32,468 bases of DNA from URHD0088 sp041488295. GTDB taxonomy: Bacteria > Pseudomonadota > Alphaproteobacteria > ATCC43930 > CGMCC-115725. Below, in pieces: positions 6,979 to 15,778 of the stretch (the first letter of the stretch is position 1; every line of letters begins with the position of its first letter). The position numbers and the translations under genes are program-made. A model generated the notes under the pieces. The model saw only the letters and a list, made by a program, of their open reading frames with translations, made no database searches and was not told where the DNA came from. The DNA is taken from the NCBI GenBank assembly GCA_041488295.1, contig JBGPOZ010000026.1:1-32468 (forward strand), in the 5' to 3' direction.

Positions 6979-9900
6979 ATGGCACAGGCGCAACTCCATC
7001 TCCTCCAGAGCCGGCGCTTCCTGCCGCTCTTCGTCACGCAGTTCTGCGGCGCGCTCAACGACAATCTGCTGAAGAACGCGCTCGTCATCCTCGTGACGTA
7101 TACCTTGGCGGAGAAGGCGGGACTCAACAGCCAGATCATGGCGACGCTCGCCGCCGGCATCTTCATCCTGCCGTTCTTCCTCTTCTCGGCGACGGCGGGG
7201 CGGCTCGCCGACAAATTCGAGAAGCGACGCCTCATCCTTATCATCAAGGCAGCCGAGATCCTCATCATGGCGATCGCCGCGGCGGGCTTCGCCGGCGGCA
7301 GCGTCACGCTCCTCTTCGCTGCGCTCTTCCTCATGGGCGTCCATTCGACCTTCTTCGGGCCGATCAAATACGGCATCCTGCCGGCGCATCTGCGCGAGGA
7401 CGAGCTGCTCGGCGGCAACGCCCTCATCGAGGCCGGGACGTTCCTTGCGATTCTCATCGGCACGATCGTCGGCGGCGTTCTCATCGCCGAGGCCAGCGGT
7501 TCCGCCCTCGTCTCGACGGCGCTCGTCATCATCGCCGCGGCGGGTCTCGTCGGCGGATATTTCGTTCCGCCTGCGCCACCCGCTGCGCCCGAGCTGCGGC
7601 TGCACTTCAACATCCTCGCCGACACCGTCGAGCTGCTGCGCGAAGCGCGTCAGCATCGCGATCTCTGGCTGGCGATTCTCGGCATCTCGTGGTTCTGGCT
7701 GGTCGGCGCGACCTTCCTCTCGCAATTCCCGACCTTCGCCAAGGACGTGATCGGCGGCGACGAACATGTCGTAACGCTCTTCCTCACCGCCTTCACGCTC
7801 GGCATCGGTATCGGCTCGCTTCTCTGCAACAAGCTCCTCAAAGGCGAGGTGAGCGCGCGGCTCGTGCCTCTGGGGGCGCTCGGCATCAGCCTCTTCACGA
7901 TCGACCTTTTCACCGCCAGCGATCATCTCGCGCCGGCAAGCGACGTGCTGCTCGATGTCGGCGGCTTTCTCGCAACCCTCGCCGGCTGGCGGGTCACGAT
8001 CGATTTCGTCCTCATCGCGCTCTGCGGCGGCATCTTCATCGTGCCGCTCTATACGCTCCTCCAGGCGCGCAGCGACGAGGCGCACCGCTCGCGGATCATT
8101 GCCGCCAACAACATCATGAACGCCGCCTTCATGGTCGCGGCGGCGATCGCGACGGTGCTGCTGCTCGCGGTGCACGTCACCGTGCCGCAGGTCTTTCTCC
8201 TCATCGCCATCGTCAATTTCGCGGTCGCGGTCTGGATCTGCCGGCTGCTGCCGGGCACGCTCATCAAGGCGGCCTTCGCCGCGCTCTTCCGCCTGGCGTA
8301 CCGCGTCGAGCTCAAAGGCCTCGACAATTATGCGAAGGCGGGCAAGCGTGCCGTCCTCGTCGCCAACCACGTCTCCTTCCTCGACGGCGCGCTCCTCGCC
8401 GCGTTTCTGCCCGGCCGCCCGACTTTCCCCGTCAACACCTTCATCGCGCGGCTCTGGTGGGTGCGGCCGTTCCTGCCCTTCGTCGACACGGTGACGATCG
8501 ACCCGACCAACCCGCTCGCCGCGCGCACCCTCATCAAGACGGTGCAGGGCGGGCGGCGATGCGTGATCTTTCCGGAGGGCCGCATCACCGTCACCGGCGC
8601 CTTGATGAAGATCTACGAAGGGCCGGGCACGATCGCCGACAAGGCCGATGCGCCGATCGTGCCGGTCCGCATCGACGGCGCGCAATCGACGCCGTTCTCG
8701 CGCCTCAAGGGCAAGCTGCGCCTGCGGTTGTTCCCGCGCGTCACGATCACCATCCTCGAGCCGCGCCGCATCGCCGTCGATCCGGCGCTGCGCGGCCGCG
8801 CGCGGCGCCGCGCGATCGGGCTGCAGCTCTACGACATCATGGTCGAGCTCATCTTCGCGACGACCAATTACCGCCAGACATTGTTCGCAGCGATGCTCGA
8901 TGCGCGCCACGTCTATGGCAGTGCCCGCACCATCGTCGAAGACGTCGAGCGGCACCCCGTCTCCTACAACCGGCTCGTCGCGGGAAGCTTCGCGCTCGGG
9001 CGGGCGCTCGCGCCGCTCGCAGCGCGCGGCGAGCGGGTCGGCGTGCTGCTGCCGAACTCGGTCGGTCTCGCCGTCACCTTCTTCGCGCTGCAGGCAACCG
9101 GGCGCGTCCCCGCGCTTCTCAACTTCACCGCCGGCGCCGGCGGCATGCTCGCCGCGTGCGAAGCGGCGCAGATCGCGACCGTCCTCACCTCGCGCCGCTT
9201 TCTCGCCACGGCGAAGCTCGAGGCGGCCGCGGCGACGATGGCGACAAAAATCCGTCTCGTTTTTCTCGAGGACATCCGCGCGCGCATCGGCGTCGGCGGC
9301 CGGCTCTACGGCGCCATCGCCGCACGCTTCGCGCAGCGCATGCATCGCCGCCTCGCCGGCGCCAAGCCCGACGATCCCGCCGTCATCCTCTTCACCTCAG
9401 GCACCGAGGGGACGCCGAAGGGCGTCGTCCTCAGCCATGCCAACATCCTCGCCAACCGCCACCAGATCGGCGCCGTCGTCGATTTCAACCCGACCGATTC
9501 GGTCTTCAATGCATTGCCGCTTTTCCACTCCTTCGGTTTGACCGGCGGGCTGCTGCTGCCGGCGCTCGCCGGGGTCAGGACGTTCCTTTACCCGACGCCG
9601 CTCCATTACCGGATCGTCCCGGAGCTCGTCTACGACACGAATTCCACGATCTTCTTCGGCACCGACACCTTTCTCGCCGGCTATGCGCGGCTCGCGCATC
9701 CTTACGATTTCCACAGCGTGCGCTACGTCTTCGCCGGCGCCGAGCGCGTGCGCGAGGAGACGCGGCGAAGCTGGTCGGAGAAATTCGGCCTGCGCCTCCT
9801 CGAAGGCTACGGCCTCACCGAGACGGCGCCGGTCATCGCCATCAACACGCCGATGCAGTTCCGCGCCGGCACCGTCGGACGCCTCCTGCCGGGCGTGCGG

Positions 9901-10437
9901 TATCGCCTCGATCCCACGCCGGGCATCGATGTCGGCGGGCGCCTCTTCGTCGCCGGCCCCAACATCATGCTGGGTTATCTGCGCGTCGAGCACCCGGGCG
10001 TGCTCGAAGTGCCGCAAGACGGCTGGTTCGACACCGGCGACATCGTCGAGCGCGACGACGAGGGCTATCTCACCATCAAGGGCCGCGCCAAGCGCTTCGC
10101 CAAGATCGCCGGCGAGATGGTGTCGCTCGCCGCGGTCGAGGAGCTGGCGGAACGGTGCTGGCCGAGCAAGCACCACGCCGTCATCGCGGTGCCCGATGAG
10201 CGGCGCGGCGAGCGGCTCGTTCTCGTGACCGAGCAGGAAGGAGCGGCGCGCGAAGCGCTGCTCGGCGAGGCGCGCGAATCCGGGCTGAGCGAGCTCTTCG
10301 TGCCGAGGAACGTCCTCGTCGTGCAGCGTCTGCCGTTGCTCGGCACCGGCAAGATCGACTACCCTGCGGTCCAGAAGCTCGTCTTTTCCAACGAAGCCGG
10401 CGGCGAGCGGCGCAATGTTGCCGAGGCACCGTCATAA
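6979..10437 (+). CDS. aas: MFS-PlsC-AMP-binding fusion: lysophospholipid transport, acyltransferase and acyl-ACP synthetase
   Basis: The product is 1152 aa with three domains. Residues about 1-420 are a major facilitator transporter resembling LplT (FGPIKYGILPAHL at about 130). Residues about 430-620 are a PlsC acyltransferase with the HX4D motif (H464, D469 in NHVSFLD) and FPEGR at 531-535. Residues about 640-1152 are an AMP-forming acyl synthetase: P-loop-like TSGTEGTPKG at 806-815, GYGLTET at 943-949, the adenylate-binding D1021 in FDTGD and the catalytic lysine K1125 in GTGKID. In Escherichia coli LplT flips lysophosphatidylethanolamine inward and Aas re-acylates it; here flippase and enzyme are one chain, so substrate channelling is likely. 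The stop codon overlaps the next ATG by 1 nt. Confidence 0.92.
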   Translation: MAQAQLHLLQSRRFLPLFVTQFCGALNDNLLKNALVILVTYTLAEKAGLNSQIMATLAAGIFILPFFLFSATAGRLADKFEKRRLILIIKAAEILIMAIAAAGFAGGSVTLLFAALFLMGVHSTFFGPIKYGILPAHLREDELLGGNALIEAGTFLAILIGTIVGGVLIAEASGSALVSTALVIIAAAGLVGGYFVPPAPPAAPELRLHFNILADTVELLREARQHRDLWLAILGISWFWLVGATFLSQFPTFAKDVIGGDEHVVTLFLTAFTLGIGIGSLLCNKLLKGEVSARLVPLGALGISLFTIDLFTASDHLAPASDVLLDVGGFLATLAGWRVTIDFVLIALCGGIFIVPLYTLLQARSDEAHRSRIIAANNIMNAAFMVAAAIATVLLLAVHVTVPQVFLLIAIVNFAVAVWICRLLPGTLIKAAFAALFRLAYRVELKGLDNYAKAGKRAVLVANHVSFLDGALLAAFLPGRPTFPVNTFIARLWWVRPFLPFVDTVTIDPTNPLAARTLIKTVQGGRRCVIFPEGRITVTGALMKIYEGPGTIADKADAPIVPVRIDGAQSTPFSRLKGKLRLRLFPRVTITILEPRRIAVDPALRGRARRRAIGLQLYDIMVELIFATTNYRQTLFAAMLDARHVYGSARTIVEDVERHPVSYNRLVAGSFALGRALAPLAARGERVGVLLPNSVGLAVTFFALQATGRVPALLNFTAGAGGMLAACEAAQIATVLTSRRFLATAKLEAAAATMATKIRLVFLEDIRARIGVGGRLYGAIAARFAQRMHRRLAGAKPDDPAVILFTSGTEGTPKGVVLSHANILANRHQIGAVVDFNPTDSVFNALPLFHSFGLTGGLLLPALAGVRTFLYPTPLHYRIVPELVYDTNSTIFFGTDTFLAGYARLAHPYDFHSVRYVFAGAERVREETRRSWSEKFGLRLLEGYGLTETAPVIAINTPMQFRAGTVGRLLPGVRYRLDPTPGIDVGGRLFVAGPNIMLGYLRVEHPGVLEVPQDGWFDTGDIVERDDEGYLTIKGRAKRFAKIAGEMVSLAAVEELAERCWPSKHHAVIAVPDERRGERLVLVTEQEGAAREALLGEARESGLSELFVPRNVLVVQRLPLLGTGKIDYPAVQKLVFSNEAGGERRNVAEAPS

Positions 10438-13160
10438 TGGGTGAACTCGACTCGTTCTTCATGCTGCTCGGGCTTTTTGCGCTTCTCGTACCGATCGGCG
10501 CCATCCTCGGCATCATCGCCTTCCGCCGCACCAGCGCCTTGCGGCGCGATCTCATGGCGTTGCGCGGCACTCTCACCGCGCTGCGCGTCGAGCTCGCGGA
10601 GCTGCAGAGCGCGGCGGTGACGCCGCCCGAGGCCGCACCGGCCGCGCCGACACCCGAGCCACAACCAGAAACCCCGGCAATGGCACAGGTTGCTGACGAG
10701 CCCGTCCCGCCGGAGCCGGTCGCTGCCGGCGAGGGCATCGAGGCGCCGGCCGCCGATGCGCCCATTCCCGAGCCCGCCTTGGCGCAGGCGGCGGCACCCA
10801 AGGGCCGCCGCATCGAGCAAAACCTCACCGGACGGTGGACGGTTTGGCTCGGCGGTCTCGTTCTCGCGCTGGGCGGCGTCTTTCTCGTCAAATACTCGAT
10901 CGAGGAAGGCCTCTTCGGGCCGGGCCTGCGCGTCATCGCCGGGCTCTTGCTTGGCATCGGCCTCGTCGTCGCGGCGATCCGCCTGCGCCGCACTGGCGCC
11001 GCCGCGCGTGCAGCGTCGGGCGCTTCACCCGATTACGTGCCGGCGTCGCTCACCGCTGCCGGCGTTGCCATGCTCTTCGCGACGATCTACGCGGCATACG
11101 CGCTCTACTTCTTCATCCCGCCGATCCTGGCCTTCGCGGCGCTAGCCGGGGTCGCCGCGATCGCCGTGCTCCTCTCGCTTCTCTTCGGGCAATTCATCGC
11201 CCTTCTCGGCCTCGCCGGCGCCTTTCTCGTGCCGCTTCTCGTCACGACGAACGCGCCCTCGGCGATCGGCCTCTTCGGCTATCTCTTCATCGTCGCGCTC
11301 GGTGCCCTCGCGCTCGTCCGGTATCGCGGCTGGTGGTGGCTCGCCCATGCGACGTTGGCGCTCTCCGCGCTCTGGACCATCGTCTGGTTCGGTATGCTGA
11401 ACCCGTCGGGCGACGATGTGGTGCTCAGCCTCTATCTCGCGCTGCTCGCCGCCGCCTTCATCTTCACCGCGCGCACGGCGGCGCTGCCCGACCGGGTCGC
11501 CGCGAACGAGATCGATCCGCAACAGCTTCTCGTCTGGACGGCGTCCGGCACGATCGGCGTCCTCATCGTCATGCTGGCGACCGCCGATCATGCCGCGGTC
11601 GCGACGCTCATCGCGGCGATCGCGGTCAGCACGCTCTTCCTCGACGCCGGCCATGCCGATGCAGCCTTCGACCGGCTCTCCTGGGTCGCGGCGCTGCTCG
11701 TCAGCGGTGTCATCGCATCCTGGACCGTCGCGATCGACCCGCAGCTCTTTCCGCTGCTGCCGAACCATCCGGCGATCCCGGCGGACGCGACGCGGCTTTT
11801 CATCGCAGCGGCATGCTTTGCCGCCTTCTTCGGCCTCTCCGGCTTCGTCCTGCAATGGGACGCGGCGCATCCAGGCCGGTGGGCGGCAGCCGCCGCGGCG
11901 GTTCCCGTCGCCATGCTCGCGCTGTTGTATTGGCGCCTCGCCCACGTCGCCAGCGACACGAACTGGACCTTGATCGGCATTGCTCTTGCGGGCGTCTATC
12001 TCGCCGCCGCGCGCGAGACCGGAAAGCAGCGTGGGCGGACCGGCATGGAGGTGGCGCTCGCCGCTTATGCGATCGGCGTCATCGCCGCATTGGCGCTCGC
12101 CGCGACGATGGCGCTGCAACGCGCCTGGCTCAGCGTTGCGCTCGCCCTCATGCTGCCCGGCATCGCCTGGGTCGGCGAGAAGACGCGGGTCGCCGCGGTG
12201 CGGTGGGTCGCCCTCGTCATCGCAGTCGTCGTTCTTGCGCGCCTTCTCATCAATCCCTCGCTCCTCGACTATCCGATCGGTGGCACGATCTTCAATTGGA
12301 TCCTTTACGGTTATGGCATCCCCGCCATCGCCTTCGCCGTCGCGGCGTATCTCTTCCGCCGCGGCGCCAGCGATCTTCTGACGCAGATCCTCGAAGGCGG
12401 CGCCCTCGCGCTCACCCTCACCCTCGTTTCGCTTGAGCTGCATCAATGGTTCGGCGGCGGCACCTTGGTGAGCGGGCAGTACACCTTTCTCGAGGCGAGC
12501 TTGCAGAGCGACGCCTGGCTTCTCGCCGCGCTCTTCCGCCTCTACCGCGCGCGCAACGATCGGCGGCTTCTCCAGGTATGGTCGTGGCGGATCGTCGGCG
12601 GCGCCGCGCTCCTCCACCTCGTCCTCTATCTCGTCATCGCCGCGAACCCGCTCTGGTCGGACGAGAGCGTCGGCGAGACGCCGATCTTCAATGATCTGCT
12701 GCTCGCCTATGGCGTCCCGGCGCTCATCGCGGTTCCGTTCCTCAACGAGGCGCGGCGGCAAGGTGAAAATCTCACCGCCTTGATCGCCGGCATCGCCGCC
12801 GCCCTTCTCGGCTTCATCACCGTCTCGCTCGAGGTGCGGCAATGGTTCCAGGGCGGCGTCCTCAGCACCGATGATTTCAGCGACGCCGAAGGTTACGCCT
12901 ACTCGCTCGCCTGGCTCGCCTATGGCGGCGTGCTGCTCGGCCTCGGCGTGTGGCGCGACCGTCTCGAGTTGCGCCTTGCGGGACTTGCCTTCCTCACCCT
13001 CACCGTCGGCAAGGCCTTCCTCTTCGACATGGCGAATCTCGCGGGGCTTTACCGCGCGGCCTCGTTCCTCGGCCTCGGCCTCAGCCTCATCGGGATCGGC
13101 TATCTCTATCAGCGCCTCGCCAGCATCAAGCCGGTGGCGCCGCCGCCATCGCCAAGCTAA
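10437..13160 (+). CDS. DUF2339 polytopic membrane protein
   Basis: The product is 907 aa. It has one N-terminal hydrophobic segment (about 8-28), a short charged helix (RRTSALRRDLMALRGTLTAL, about 31-50), an Ala/Pro/Glu-rich linker to about residue 120, then a very hydrophobic region with roughly two dozen membrane segments to the end. The start of that region (NLTGRWTVWLGGLVLALGGV followed by FLVKYSIEEG) is typical of DUF2339 proteins. Two related repeats, SLELHQWFGGGTL at about 663 and SLEVRQWFQGGVL at about 797, suggest internal duplication. The biochemical function is unknown. The TAATG overlap with the lysophospholipid re-acylation gene implies translational coupling and hints at an envelope role. 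It converges with the dioxygenase gene, the two stops overlapping by 4 nt. Confidence 0.88.
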   Translation: MGELDSFFMLLGLFALLVPIGAILGIIAFRRTSALRRDLMALRGTLTALRVELAELQSAAVTPPEAAPAAPTPEPQPETPAMAQVADEPVPPEPVAAGEGIEAPAADAPIPEPALAQAAAPKGRRIEQNLTGRWTVWLGGLVLALGGVFLVKYSIEEGLFGPGLRVIAGLLLGIGLVVAAIRLRRTGAAARAASGASPDYVPASLTAAGVAMLFATIYAAYALYFFIPPILAFAALAGVAAIAVLLSLLFGQFIALLGLAGAFLVPLLVTTNAPSAIGLFGYLFIVALGALALVRYRGWWWLAHATLALSALWTIVWFGMLNPSGDDVVLSLYLALLAAAFIFTARTAALPDRVAANEIDPQQLLVWTASGTIGVLIVMLATADHAAVATLIAAIAVSTLFLDAGHADAAFDRLSWVAALLVSGVIASWTVAIDPQLFPLLPNHPAIPADATRLFIAAACFAAFFGLSGFVLQWDAAHPGRWAAAAAAVPVAMLALLYWRLAHVASDTNWTLIGIALAGVYLAAARETGKQRGRTGMEVALAAYAIGVIAALALAATMALQRAWLSVALALMLPGIAWVGEKTRVAAVRWVALVIAVVVLARLLINPSLLDYPIGGTIFNWILYGYGIPAIAFAVAAYLFRRGASDLLTQILEGGALALTLTLVSLELHQWFGGGTLVSGQYTFLEASLQSDAWLLAALFRLYRARNDRRLLQVWSWRIVGGAALLHLVLYLVIAANPLWSDESVGETPIFNDLLLAYGVPALIAVPFLNEARRQGENLTALIAGIAAALLGFITVSLEVRQWFQGGVLSTDDFSDAEGYAYSLAWLAYGGVLLGLGVWRDRLELRLAGLAFLTLTVGKAFLFDMANLAGLYRAASFLGLGLSLIGIGYLYQRLASIKPVAPPPSPS

Positions 13161-13999
13161 ACCGGAACCGTGCCGGCGGTGATGATGCGGTGCATGAGGC
13201 GGCGCTCGCCGGCGGGGTAGTCGGCGTTCGCCTTGTGCATGGTGCAGCGATTGTCCCAGATGAGGATGTCGCCCTGGCGCCAATGATGGCGATACTGGAA
13301 GCGCTCTTCCGTCGCGTGGGCGATCAGCGCGTCGAGCAGCGCATCGCTCTCCGCGCGGTCGAGGCCGACGATTTCCTCCATGCGATTGGGATTGAGATAG
13401 AGCGCCTTGCGCCGGGTCTCGGGATGCGTCCGGACGAGCGGGTGGATCGCGCCCGGCACGGTCGCGGCTTCGTTGCCGGCGAGCGTCGCAACGCGCGTCC
13501 TCTTGCGGCTCGAATCGTATTTGTGGAGGATTCGAAGCTCGGCGATCCGCTGCTTCGTCGCGTCCGGAAGGGCCTCATAAGCGGCGTACATGTTGACGAA
13601 TTGCGTGTCGCCGCCCTTCGACGGAATCGCAATCCCGTACAGCATTGTGAGGGCGCACGGCACATCCTTGTAGCTGTCGTCGCTGTGCCAATGCGCGCCG
13701 ACGACGATCCGGCCGCCATCGCCGAGCGCGTCGCGATCATCGCTCGAGAGGATGGTGATCTCGGCAATCTCGGGGTGACGAGAGGCGATGCGGAGCTGGG
13801 TCATCGGCTCGCCGAAGAGGCGCATCGCCGCGCGGTAGCCGGCCGGCGTCAGCGCCTGCCCGCGGATGCAGAGGACGAGATGGTCGAGCAAGGCGCGCCG
13901 CAGCGTCTCGGCCTCGGCGCCGCGCGGCGGATCGTTGAGATCGAGTCCTTCGGCCGCCGCCGCCATCTGGCGGTCGAGAGCCGAGAGGGTGAGCGCCAT
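13157..13999 (-). CDS. TauD/TfdA-family 2-oxoglutarate-dependent dioxygenase
   Basis: The product is 280 aa, the standard length. These non-haem Fe(II) enzymes couple 2-oxoglutarate decarboxylation to substrate hydroxylation. The iron ligands are visible: H105 and D107 in HWHSDDSY, and the distal H270 in RRLMHRIITAG. The 2-oxoglutarate-binding arginine is expected among those next to H270. WDNRCTMHKANADY before the distal His is typical of the family. The substrate (taurine, 2,4-D-like or other) cannot be assigned; no sulfonate transport genes are close. ACGGAGG lies about 7 nt before the ATG. The gene follows gapR by 15 nt on the same strand, so the two may be cotranscribed, although no functional link is known to me. 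Confidence 0.9.
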   Translation of the reverse strand: MALTLSALDRQMAAAAEGLDLNDPPRGAEAETLRRALLDHLVLCIRGQALTPAGYRAAMRLFGEPMTQLRIASRHPEIAEITILSSDDRDALGDGGRIVVGAHWHSDDSYKDVPCALTMLYGIAIPSKGGDTQFVNMYAAYEALPDATKQRIAELRILHKYDSSRKRTRVATLAGNEAATVPGAIHPLVRTHPETRRKALYLNPNRMEEIVGLDRAESDALLDALIAHATEERFQYRHHWRQGDILIWDNRCTMHKANADYPAGERRLMHRIITAGTVPV

Positions 14000-14014
14000 C
14001 GCCGCGCCTCCGTG

Positions 14015-14290
14015 TTACTCCGCCGCCTTCGTCTCCTCGAAATTCGGGATCATGCCGAGCGCGCGCTTGTAGACGTCGAGCAAGGTCTCCTGCTCGTCGA
14101 GATCGTCCTTGTCCATTTTCCGGATCTTGATGATCTGGCGCATGATCTTGGTGTCGAAGCCGGTGCCCTTGGCCTCGGCATAGACCTCCTTGATGTCCTC
14201 GGCGAGGGCGCGTTTCTCCTCCTCCAGGCGCTCGATGCGCTCGATGAAGGATTTCAGCCGATCCCCCGCGATGCCGCCCACGTCAGCCAT
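14015..14290 (-). CDS. gapR: GapR-type nucleoid-associated protein (DUF2312)
   Basis: The product is 91 aa, nearly all helical: a coiled-coil-like N-terminal half (LKSFIERIERLEEEKRALAE at about 12-31) followed by a conserved GTGFDTKIMRQIIKIRKMD segment at about 42-60. This matches DUF2312, whose characterised member is Caulobacter GapR, a DNA-encircling protein that binds overtwisted DNA ahead of replication and transcription and aids topoisomerases. The conserved lysines and arginines of the middle segment would contact DNA. The ATG at 14288-14290 is preceded by a weak CGAGGG. It is first in a possible two-gene unit with the dioxygenase. Confidence 0.9.
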   Translation of the reverse strand: MADVGGIAGDRLKSFIERIERLEEEKRALAEDIKEVYAEAKGTGFDTKIMRQIIKIRKMDKDDLDEQETLLDVYKRALGMIPNFEETKAAE

Positions 14291-14322
14291 GTCATAGACC
14301 CTCGAACCTGTCAGATGCGGCG

Positions 14323-14344
14323 CCGCGAATGGCGCCGTTCGCGG
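14323..14344. promoter_or_regulatory. Hairpin in the gapR / alcohol dehydrogenase divergent gap
   Basis: CCGCGAA at 14323-14329 is followed 8 nt later by TTCGCGG, a perfect 7-bp inverted repeat. It lies 33 nt upstream of gapR in the 180-bp divergent gap. It could be an operator or a leader hairpin; there is no other support. No clear -35/-10 pair was found in the gap. Confidence 0.3.
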
Positions 14345-14470
14345 ACCTTATCGAGGCGGCGGCGGCGAGGCAAGGCGACTCGCCTGTCATGCGCGACCAT
14401 CGTGCAAGATGGTAGGATCGATCGCGGCGGCTCACGGCACGGCGTGGCAAGTCGCGAGAGGAGGATCGAG

Positions 14471-15520
14471 ATGAAGGGCGTCGTTTTCCTCGGCGATCGC
14501 GCGCTGGAGCTGCGCGAATTTCCGGATCCCGTCCCGGGGCCGGGCGAGGTCGTGATCGAGATCAAGGCTTCCGGCATGTGCGGCAGCGATCTCAAATTCT
14601 ATCGCGGTGCCAAGGGCGCGGCGGCGTCGCTCGGCCTCGGTTCCACGGGTCCCGTCATCGCGGGGCATGAGCCGTGCGGCATCGTCGCGGCGGTCGGGCC
14701 CGGCGTCACCGAGAAAGAGGCGCGCATCGGCATGCGCGTCATGCAGCACCATTATCGCGGCTGCGGCGTCTGCCCGCATTGCTCCACCGGCTGGATGCAG
14801 CTCTGCGTCGAAGGCGTCAAGGAAGTCTACGGCGTCACCGGCCATGGCGCCCACGCCAAATATTTGAAATGCCCGGCGCGAACCCTTGTGCAGCTGCCCG
14901 ACGAGCTCTCCTTCGCGGCCGGCGCCGCCGTCTCGTGCGGTACCGGCACGGCGTGGGGAGCGCTGCATCGCCTCGGCCTTCAGGGTGACCACACCATCGC
15001 CATCTTCGGCCAGGGTCCGGTCGGTCTCTCGGCGACCCAGCTCGCCGCATCCATGGGCGCGCGCGTCATCGCGCTCGACACCGGCGCCGAACGACTGGCG
15101 CGCGCCAAGGATTTCGGCGCCGAGATCCTCATCAATCCGAAGACGACGAGCAACGTCGTCCAGGCGATCCGCGATGCGACGCACGGGCGCGGCGCGCATC
15201 TCGCGCTCGATGCCTCGTCCTCGCCGCAGGCGCGGGCCGAGGCGGTGCGGTGCGTCAGAACCAGGGGCAAGGTCTGTTTCGTCGGCGAGGGCGGCGAGGT
15301 GACGCTCGACGTCAGCAACGACCTCTTGCGCCGGCAAGTCACCTTGATCGGCTCCTGGACCTTCTCGACCGTGGGCCAAGCCGAATGCGCCCACTACATC
15401 GCCGACCGCAAGCTCGACATCGACCGCCTCTTCACCGAGCGGTGGGCGCTCGACGACGCCGAGGAAGCCTATCGCCGCTTCGACACGCAGACGACCGGGA
15501 AGGGCGTCTTCCTGATGTGA
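14471..15520 (+). CDS. Zinc-dependent alcohol dehydrogenase (MDR family)
   Basis: The product is 349 aa. It is a medium-chain dehydrogenase with a catalytic zinc site (C37 in GMCGSD, H66-E67 in GHEPCG) and a structural zinc site made by C98, C101, C104 and C112. The nucleotide-binding Rossmann motif is IFGQGPVGLSATQLA at about 172-186. LDTGAERLARAKDFGAE follows, with the Asp expected for NAD(H) preference. It oxidises an alcohol or polyol to a carbonyl; overall layout resembles the threonine/sorbitol dehydrogenase-like branch but the substrate is not readable. The start is fixed by AGAGGAGG about 6 nt upstream of the ATG. The frame is open further upstream, but that extension has no recognisable domain and opposes gapR. 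It stands alone on the plus strand. Confidence 0.9.
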   Translation: MKGVVFLGDRALELREFPDPVPGPGEVVIEIKASGMCGSDLKFYRGAKGAAASLGLGSTGPVIAGHEPCGIVAAVGPGVTEKEARIGMRVMQHHYRGCGVCPHCSTGWMQLCVEGVKEVYGVTGHGAHAKYLKCPARTLVQLPDELSFAAGAAVSCGTGTAWGALHRLGLQGDHTIAIFGQGPVGLSATQLAASMGARVIALDTGAERLARAKDFGAEILINPKTTSNVVQAIRDATHGRGAHLALDASSSPQARAEAVRCVRTRGKVCFVGEGGEVTLDVSNDLLRRQVTLIGSWTFSTVGQAECAHYIADRKLDIDRLFTERWALDDAEEAYRRFDTQTTGKGVFLM

Positions 15521-15539
15521 CGCGGCGCGCCGCGCGCCC

Positions 15540-15707
15540 TCAACGCGTCGGGTTGGCCGGCACGAGCGGCACATCGGCCGCGGGCGCCGGTGCGGATCGC
15601 CCGTCCGTCGTGGATGGCGATGTGCCGCCGCCGTTCGGCGCTCGTTCCGTGCGCTTCTCCGCTTGGGCTCGCACCGTCGGTCCGGTGATGACGTCGAAAT
15701 CGAACAT
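15540..15707 (-). CDS. Small protein of 55 aa, unknown function
   Basis: The frame starts with ATG at 15705-15707, begins MFDFDVITGPTVRAQAEKRT and ends at TGA 15540-15542. The N-terminal 20 residues look folded; the rest is low-complexity Gly/Ser/Pro/Ala ending VPLVPANPTR. The case for a real gene is its strong ribosome binding site, AGAGGAGG about 6 nt before the ATG, in an otherwise empty 470-bp gap. That site lies in a palindrome (15711-15726), so initiation could be controlled. I do not recognise the product. It converges on the alcohol dehydrogenase with 19 nt between the stop codons, and a perfect palindrome CGCGGCGCGCCGCG (15521-15534) fills that gap. Confidence 0.55.
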   Translation of the reverse strand: MFDFDVITGPTVRAQAEKRTERAPNGGGTSPSTTDGRSAPAPAADVPLVPANPTR

Positions 15708-15710
15708 GAC

Positions 15711-15726
15711 AAACCTCCTCTTGAGG
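15711..15726. repeat. Palindrome containing the ribosome binding site of the 55-aa gene
   Basis: CCTCCTCTTGAGGAGG has 7-bp arms (CCTCCTC / GAGGAGG) separated by TT. On the minus strand its right arm reads AGAGGAGG, the ribosome binding site of the 55-aa gene. If RNA pairs here with slightly shortened arms, the site would be masked. Confidence 0.5.
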
Positions 15727-15778
15727 AGGCCGCTCCGACGCTTGGCGGGATTTCGTGACGAAGAGTGCGCTTGAAAAT

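Noticed and set aside
6741..10199. Long open frame on the plus strand overlapping the acyltransferase fusion
   Set aside because: The translation is Arg/His-rich without motifs, whereas the overlapping frame at 6979-10437 carries all catalytic motifs of three domains.
12950..14470. In-frame upstream extension of the alcohol dehydrogenase
   Set aside because: It is antisense to the dioxygenase and gapR, lacks domain similarity, and the strong ribosome binding site at about 14458-14465 fixes the start at 14471.
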